Part shown: in pieces, positions 1-8,600 of the stretch
Numbering within the stretch: position 1 is the first letter of the stretch
Layout: every line of letters begins with the position of its first letter
From: Ochromonadaceae sp. CCMP2298
Taxonomy: Eukaryota; Sar; Synurophyceae; Ochromonadales; Ochromonadaceae
DNA: 10,293 bases
Assembly (NCBI GenBank): GCA_026770595.1
Contig: MU634769.1
Coordinates: 1 to 10,293, forward strand
Direction: 5' to 3'
Position numbers and translations under genes: made by a program
The notes under the pieces: model-generated
Databases searched by the model: none
Told to the model about the DNA's origin: nothing
Seen by the model: the letters and a program-made list of their open reading frames with translations, nothing else

Positions 1-3000
1 ACGCTGCGCCTGTGCCTCATCGAGCACCTCTTCGTCCGCGTCATCCCCCTGCCCCTGCCCGTCACGCACCCCGAGCGCGACACCCTGTGCTTCTGGCACG
101 CGCAGCCGTTGCGCTACGACGCCCAGGCGGACGTGATGCGTCTGCTGAACATGCTCTGCCGCCACTTCGCCACCGCCTCGCTCAGCGTGAAGACCACTCG
201 CTCGGGAGACGCCGTGCGCATGTTGGTCTTCGCCTGCATGGGCACCCTGTGTGACGCAGCCATGCGCAAGACCGCCTACGACATCCCCTCCTTCTCCTCC
301 CTGCACTATGCAGGCACGGCCGAGGGGCCCGTGAAGCCCTTCGGCTTCGACCTGGGCAACTTCGCGGAGGAGAGCGAGTACCTCAAGTTCAGCACGCCCG
401 AGACCTCCGCCGCGCGCACGCAGGTGCTGGACTACTTTCACCAGCTGAAGAAGCACGTGCCGCCCGAGAACTGGATCTTCCGCTTCCAGGACGGCATGCA
501 GTGCGGGGACGCGGACAAGCGCTTCCTGGACCAGCTGTGCGTGCAGATGGGCTTCGAGCGCAACTGCGAGGCGATCTACATCACGGGCGCCAACATGCTG
601 GTGCTGGACCACTACCCCGAGATCGGATTCTTCAGAGACCTGGTCTTCATGTTCAAGCTGGTCATGCTGCCCACGTCCGACAAGCTGCCCGCGCTGAGGC
701 CCTGGACCCCCGAGGAGGTCGCGCTGCAGTGGTCCGTATCAGAGGGCGGCTACGCGGCGCGCGGGTTTAACAAGCAGTTGGACGCGAAGCAGGAGCAGGT
801 GGCGGTGGAGGAGACGCAGTTCAAGCGCGCCCGCCCCAAGCGCGGCTTCATCAACCGACTGCTTCACTTCGTGGGGAAGAAGGGCAAGCTGCCCAGAGCC
901 ACGCCCAGCCAGGCCAACCCCTCCATCCTGCTGGGCGAGCGGGTCGACACAGAGGACGATGTGCTGCACATCTCCAAGCTGCCCGACTTCGACGGCACGC
1001 TGAGCGCGAAGGACTGCGAGTTGATGCTGCAGTACCTCACCGCCCCCTACATGCGCATCCCCCTGCTGCTGCGCTTCTTCTCCAGCGAGGCGCGGCTGAA
1101 GGCTCTGCGCACGTTCAAGATCCAGGAGGTGCTGGACGCGGCGCTGTTCGAGCCGGGGCAGTGGCAGGAGGAGTACGAGAAGGTGGCGCCTATGGAGGTG
1201 CCCGCCCCCGCCAGGGACCACATGTGCACGCCTGTGGGTCTGCTGTTCAACGAGCTGATCATGTCTCCTCAGGTGGTGTGCGACTCCGTGTTCGAGATGC
1301 TGGACAAGGTGGTGGAGATGGACACGGGCAAGTACAGCGAGCTGGGGGAGTCCATTCTGTACGCGATGCGGCTGGCGGTGCGCGTGGAGGGCTACATGGT
1401 GTTCCTCATGAAGAACAACCTGTTCCACAAGAACAACGCAGCAGACAAGGCGCAGTACAACGGGGCCTCGTTTGACGCCAACGTGCGCGGGCTCGCGTGC
1501 GACGAGGCGGTCCTGGTGGAGGCGCGAGCGTGCCAGGTGAAGCTTCGCAAAATCCTGGAGGAGCGTGTGTTCCGCATGCTGGCTAGGTGGATCAAGAAGG
1601 CCAAGGAGGAGGGCCACATATCCACTGCCTGCATGCTGCACGCCCACATGGCCTACATCTACCGCAACGTGCAGGCGGAGGACCTCACGCCCACGGTGGT
1701 CTTCGCCGTGCTCTCCTGCCAGATCTTCCTCTTCACCAACTACAAGTACGACCTCGACCTGGACCTCAAGGCGGGCAAGACGGAGCGCAGCCGGTCTGAC
1801 GACAACGAGGAGGTGCGGGACGACCTGGGCATCCCGCAGGTGGAGCTGTTCGACCTCTTCCAGGTAGCGAGGGGCAAATTGATGACCTGGCTGGCCGCCA
1901 ATGCAGACGAGCGCAACGCCGTGATGGACGCGATCGTGCAGCTGGTGGAGGAAGGCACCAAGCGCATCCACCAGGAGGAGGTGCAGGACTCGGTGAGAGA
2001 CGTGCGAGAGTGGGTGTCCATCGAGAAGGCGGGGTTCAACTTCAGGGGCCGCTTCGTGCCCGATAACGAGTACGACCCGGCCTCTTTCGACACGCGCCTG
2101 TCGCCCGAGGCTAGGCTGGTTTTCGAGACCTGGCTGCGGGAGACCACGACCCTGGCTGTGAACACGGAGATCAACGTGCAGTTGGGCGAGTTCACCATCA
2201 AGAAGCACGTGACGCAGCCGCTCGACACGCAGATCCAGGAGATGCCGGACTTCGCCACGGTGTTCGCGTCTGTCACGAACGACGACATCATACAGTGCGC
2301 AGAGGTGAAGCACACCACGCACCGCCAGTGGCTGCGGCTGGTGGGTCTGGGGCACGACCTGCAGCTGTGGGCAAGAGACGAGCGCATCCCGAAGCTACCC
2401 AAGGGCAGGGAGTACGAGGCGGTGGTGAGCCCGCGCTGGCTGGTGGACATACTGGAGCCATGGAGGAGCATGGTGCTGCCCGGAGTGACACTGCATATAA
2501 CCTCAGCCGAGGTGAATACCGCCGACTTCGCCACCCTGTACGGCTTCACGCGAGGCAAGGCCGACGACGCCGAGTTCATCCCCACCCTGAAGGAGGTGCG
2601 CGTGTACCGCTACCCCCGCGTGTTCCACATATTCAACATAGTGGAGCACGGCAGGCGCTGGTACCGCTCCATGGTCTTCTCCTCGGACCCCGTGTGCACG
2701 CTGCTGCAGCTGCCCATGGAGACGTTCTTCATCGACAAGAGGCTCTACCAGTGCTGCGGCAACCCCAGACAAGAGGTGCCCCGCACGTCCACTCTGGTGA
2801 TCACTCGCTACCGCAACGAGAACGTAGATGCCGCCCAGGCCTTCCTGCCCCTCCGCCTGCTGCACGGCCTCCTCCCCGCTGCCCTGCTGGAGAGCTACAA
2901 CTTCTGGCAGAACGCAGACGACTCCGTCACTGGCTACATGCCCGCCAAACTCACCGCCCTGCGCAGCACACTGCACCTGCAACTGCACAACGGCGAGGAG

Positions 3001-5640
3001 AGGGACGAGACGGGCTTCGGCTTCTCTTCCGCCACCGCCCTGGTCTGCCGCACCTACACACTGGAGGACCCCGCCGTGCGCGACTTCTCATTCTACACCA
3101 CACCTGACACCGAGAAGCCGCCCCTCTTCCTGGTGGACCTGCTCGCTGTGATGAGCGACTACCGACACGAGCACCCGGAGTACGAGGGGAAGGACGGGGC
3201 AGATTTCCTGCACTTCCCTGACGAGCACCGCACACTGCACGCGCTAATCCGCTCCCTGCTGCGGCTGGAGTCGCTCTCGCACATACTGGCCTGGAGCAAG
3301 ACCGACCCCCGCAACACCGCACATGTGGGCATCGACCTGCTGGAGCTGCCCAGACTGCGCCTCACCTTTGAGCGAGTGGTGGCGCCCGACGGAGACGTGA
3401 AGTACATGTGCCTGGAGCAGAGCGGCATGCACATCGCCGCCAGCACAGAGGACCTGAACTTCCTGCCCCTGCTGGACGGCCTGCCCAACGCGCTGCTGCT
3501 GGCCAACCAGGACAAAGAGTACTGCGTGCTGCTCTCGGCCACCGTGAAACCCGGGCTGGTGAGGACTGGGCAGGAGCAGTGCTTCAAGCTGACCTGCTCG
3601 ATGATGGACCAGAAGTGGATCGAGAGCACAGGCGAATCCACCTACTTCATCTACCCCATACACGCCTCGGGCTGCTTCATGTCTTCCCGCTCCGTGGCCG
3701 CCTCCCTGTACTTGCTGGCACTGCGCCTCATGACGCGCAGGTACGCAGAGGCCTACCGGCTGATCGAGAGCTGCGTCTGCGACAGACCCCTCAACCCCCA
3801 AGAGCAGCAGGTGTTCGACCTTGTGCGCAGCAATCCGGACTGCATTCTAGCGGACGCTTACGCCTGCCGCCTGAAGCTGTTCTTCGTGACCTACGGGTGC
3901 AGCGAGGTGATGCCATATGCCTCCGACGCAGAGCAGGACCTCCTGCACTACTCCGAACTGTACCCCCTGGTCTCCAGCCAGTGCCGCCTCACACCAGACG
4001 AGGAGCGATTCGTCGCAGCGCGCGTGTCGACCCGCCTACCGCGCAGCTACGCCTACCGCAACCGCGAGCTGATCCTGGCCGCCTCTTTCGCCTTCACTTT
4101 CGGCTCAGAGCCCCGCACAGAGCGCGAGTTCAAGCCCCTCCACCCGAAGCGCGACAAGCTCGCCTCCTACAACAACGAGGTGATTGACTTCGAGTTGACC
4201 AACGTGGACCTGCCGCAGTTCAAGAACGTGCTGCAGAAACTCTCCTTCGTGAACTACAAACGCCCCGAGCCGGCCAAGGGAGCAGAGGCCATCACCTTCC
4301 TGAACGCGCTGCTGAGCCAGCAGACCCTCCTGGGCTCGCAGGGGAAGAACCTGGGCTTCTTCGTGTACTACGAGATGATGACAGGCACCCTAGACATCGC
4401 CATCCTGCCCTCAGACCAGGACAGCCCCGCCTCTGCCGCCAGCCTTCTCTTCCGCACTCTCTCGGACTTCTACATATTCGGCCTGCAGCGCGTGTTGCTG
4501 GCCGTCATGGAGACGCACCCCGCTCTGGCTGCGCAGATGCCCCCCTTCGAGGACAAGAGGAGGGTCAAGCTGCCCACACTAGCTGGCCTGGACATTTTCC
4601 AGACGCATATAAAGCTCGTGGCCGCCTTTGTGCGCGAGAAGCGCGACGAGGTGGACCTCGAATTGCTGAAAGTGGACAAGCCCGATGGCTCCTACACCCC
4701 CCCCGCCACCCTCCGCGCCTCAGACACCCTGGCAGATAGGGCGGACTTCTCAGCCGGTCGTAGCTGGCTCAACCCCCGCATACTGGACTTCACCTGCGAG
4801 AGGCGGGTGGTTACGCATGCTGTGATACCCTCCTTGCTGCCCGCCTTCTGCTCGTACTTCGACCCCACGAGGGTGGCCTTCTTGGCCGGCGCGCCTCTGG
4901 ACGAGATAGGCCTGAGCCGCTTCGTGGAGCAAAGGTCGCTGCAGACGAGAGGACAGGCAGCGGTGAGCGGCGACTCCCCCCTGAGAGTGCTGGGACATCC
5001 CTCCAGCCGCTCACACGTGGCGCGCACCTCCGTCGTGCGCCTGGAGAGCGACATCAGGGACTTCGCCGCGGACGAGAACAAGGGCCGCGGGCCGGTGCTC
5101 AGGGCCGTGGACGAGGCGCACATCGCGACTGCGCAGGGGCTGGAGGAGGCGGTGGGAGAGGCGGGCAAACTCATCGCCGCGTTGCGCAAATTGCGCGAGT
5201 CAGACGCGTCCTTTGCGCAGTCCGGTCTTGCCGACATCCTGTCCTTCTGCAACGGCGAGCACCACACGCACTCGTCCGATATCAAAGCGATGGCGCACCT
5301 GATCCGGCAGGAGGGGTGCAGCGAGACGTCACTGGATATGGAGTACCTCGCCGCCAGCTGTGCCACCAACGACATCGCAGGCAACCTGCAGCGCTGCAAC
5401 CCCTTCCTGGCGCCCACAGACACTGCCGGCCTCACCTGCTGCGTGATGCTGCTGATGATGACCGTGAACCGAGTCAACCACGCCACACTGGCGCTGCAGC
5501 AGGCGAGGGGCGTGTTCAAGCTGCTCAAGGGGCTGCAGTCCACCCACGAGGCCAGGGCCGTCTCCCGCCTTCGCAAGGAGCTCCTCTCCCTCTCTGAGAA
5601 CCTTGCCGTCACGCTGGCCAACCGCCGCCACTACTCTGCC
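1..5640 (+). other. N-terminal conserved region of the giant protein (residues 1-1880)
   Basis: This long segment has no enzyme motif I can name, but it contains blocks I recall as conserved in the DUF3638 family. They are CFW (30-32), ESEYLKF (124-130), QLCVQMGF (178-185), and, further on, segments resembling LTAPYMRIPLLLRFF, YPIHASGCFMSSRS and ADAYACRLKL. It is soluble in character, with mixed charged and hydrophobic residues and no clear transmembrane helix. A basic stretch KRARPKR at 275-281 is a nuclear-localisation-like motif. The role is unknown; a scaffold or regulatory region for the downstream ATPase core is an inference only. The region could hold several helical-repeat subdomains that are not resolvable by eye. 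Confidence 0.7.
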
Positions 5641-8600
5641 GAGCTCAGCCCCGGAGTGTTCGAGATCGACCCGCGCTTCCTGCTGTTCGAGTTCAGCCAC
5701 GGACTGCTACTGCGCGAGTCGCAGGTGACCCTGGTGCGCACGCTGATCGGGGACATGCGCGCGGGCCGCTCGGTGTGCCACCAGATGATCATGGGTGCGG
5801 GCAAGACGACAGTGGTGGGGCCGCTGGTGGCCATGCTGGTAGCAGGCGCTGACACGATGGTAGCAGAAGTGGTGCCCCCTGCCCTGCTGGACTTCTCTGC
5901 CGGCGTCCTGCGCGAGCGATTCTCGGCAGGCATCCGCAAGCCCGTGTTCACCTTCAGCTTCGACAGGTACAACGAGGTCACGCCTGCGCTGCTGTGCAAG
6001 CTGCAGACAGCCCGGTACCTGCGTGCGGTGGTAGTCTCCACGCCCTCCGCAGTGAAGTCCTTCATGCTCAAGTTCCTGGAGATCTGCCACAACCTGTCGA
6101 GGCACAAAAACCTGCGCCTGGAGGAGCGGGAGGACGTCAAGGCGGCCTCGCTGTTCTCGATGAAGAAGGTGCGCGCGCTGCTGGGCCTGCGCACCTCCAA
6201 GGCCCTCTCGGCGGGCGAGATGACAGCCGCAGATATCGCCTCGGCTGGACAGCAGGCCCGCATCGGTGCTCAGATATTCAGCCTCTTCCGCAGCAGCGTG
6301 GAGATAATGGACGAGGTGGACATGATCCTGCACCCACTCAAGTCGGAGCTAAACTGGCCCCTGGGGGCGAAGGAGCCTCTGGACTTCACAAGGGCGCGGA
6401 TCGGCAACGGGCTGCGCTGGGGCCTGCCCGCCCACCTGCTGGACGCCATATTCGCCTGCACGGGCATGCCGGTAGTGGCCGACATCGCGGAATCGAAGGT
6501 GGCCACGGGCATTCTGGCTGAACTAGAGGTGGTGCTGGCGGAGGGCTTCGCGACTCTGCAGCTGCAGCGCTCGCCCCACCTTGCCCTCGTGAGTAAAAAC
6601 TTCTACGATGCGAAGATGAAGAGCATCCTGGGACGCTGGCTGCTGCTCTGGATGCGTGCGCGGAAGTTGCCTGTGTTGGACGACGAGGAGGTGATGGACT
6701 TCCTGATGAAAGGCAACCACAGTGCACCCGCTGTGCAGACGAAGATGCAGGAGCTGGGGGACGAGCACCTGAAGCTGCTGAACCTGGGCCACGACTGGCT
6801 GAACTCCTTCCTGCCCTTCGTGCTGCAGAAGGTCGACAGGGTGCACTTCGGGCTGCTGCGGGCCGAGGACGTCAAGCAGCTGGAGGAGGACGGGGTGCGC
6901 ATTCCCACCTCTCGCAAGCTGGTGGCAGTACCTTTCGTGGCCAAGGATGTGCCCAGCCGCGCTTCCGAGTTCGCACATCCCGATATCCTGACAGGTCTGA
7001 CGATCCTGGCGTACAGGTACGAGGGCCTGCGCAAGTCCGACTTCTTCGTGATCCTGCGCTACCTGCGGGACTGCATGGAGGACGAGGACGGGCCCTTCAA
7101 GGACCGTCCCAGCTGCCAGAAGTTCGAGCAGTGGGTGCTGCACGCGGGCAAGGCCATCCGCGGCTCAAAGAGGCGGGCGGGGGGGGGCAAGCGCGGCTCG
7201 GTTCTGCAGCCGCCGGCCAAGCCCAAGAAGAAGGCCGAGCTGGTGCTGCGCGACACCACGGGCGAGCGCAGCATCGGCATAAACATATTCGCAGACGTGT
7301 TCACGGACGAGGACGAGCTCATCTGGCCCCTTCAGCTGATCGATCCCCGGGACGGCGAGCAGTTCAAGGTCTTGTACCCGCTGCTCTACAAGCTGCCGCA
7401 CACCGTGATGCACTACCTCAACGACATCATATTCCCAGAAGTGCTCGCGCACCAGGGACTCAAACTGTCCGCCTGCGGGCAGGAGCTGGGTGGAGATATG
7501 GTATTCGGGCGCCGCATCGGCTTCTCAGGCACGCCTAGCGACATCCTCCCCGTGGAGCTGGGCAGCTGCCAGTACGAGAGGGGCTCCGACGGACGCGTAA
7601 CGCACTACCTCACGTCCCCCAGCGTGGTGCAGAGCGTGCCCATGCCTGCGGGCTGGGACGCGCACTCTCTGCTGGACTACATCGCCCAGGCAGACCCGCC
7701 CTTCCACGCGCTCATAGACACAGGCGCGCTCATCACCGGCATGTCGAACCGCGGCGCTGCCGAGTACCTCCTGCAAGCCGGTCTGGCGGGCCTCAAGGGC
7801 GTGGTCTTCCTGGACGAGCTGGACAGGCAGATGGTGCTGCTGCGCAAGGGCCTCAAGGTGGTGCGGCTGTCGGACAGCGGGCTGGCCTGGAACGAGCGCT
7901 TCACCTTCTACGACCAGGTGCACACCACCGGCATGGACATCAAGCAGGCAGTGGACGCCTCGGCCGCCCTCACCCTGGGCAAAGACATGGTCTTCAGGGA
8001 CTACGCGCAGGGGGCGTTCCGCATGCGCGGCATCGGCAAGGGGCAGACCATCCGCCTGCTGGTGGTACCGGAGATCGCAGACCGCATACAGACACAGGTG
8101 GGCATCGGCGCGCGCACGGCCAAGTCCACACCCGGCCCCCCCGATCGTCAGTTCCTGCAGGACGTGGTGAGCTGGCTGATGATCAACAGCATGCGCGTGG
8201 ACGGCGTGCAGTACAACCTGCTGTGCGAGCAGAGCGTGGGCAACATTTGGCGCAAGCGCTGCTTCGGCGGGCTGCTGGAGGGATACGAGGACATCGGCAA
8301 CCACAAGCAGTGCCCGCCCGCCCTGGAGAGGGGCCTGGAGGTCTTCCGCGAGCGCATCGACTTCGAGATCGAGAACAGCATCCCGCAGTCCGAGCGCTAC
8401 TCTGAGAAGATCCGCAAGGCAGTCGACAGCCACAGGGACCTGCTGCTGGACGCGGAGGATTCCCGCACCGCGGAGCACATCCTGACCACCATCCGGGAGG
8501 AGGAGGTGCAGACAGACGCGCTCAAGACCCAGACAGCCGCCCCCGTCGACACAGCAGCCGCCGATGCGATCGACTCCACAGGAGTGGCGAAGGAGCAAGC

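Noticed and set aside
109-111. TTG as the start codon of the giant gene
   Set aside because: The frame is open to base 1, and residues encoded before it resemble family sequence, so the true start is upstream of the window.
739-2355. 538-codon open frame on the minus strand
   Set aside because: It lies antisense to conserved coding sequence, has a His/Leu/Arg/Gln-biased composition typical of the complement of GC-rich codons, and shows no recognisable domain.
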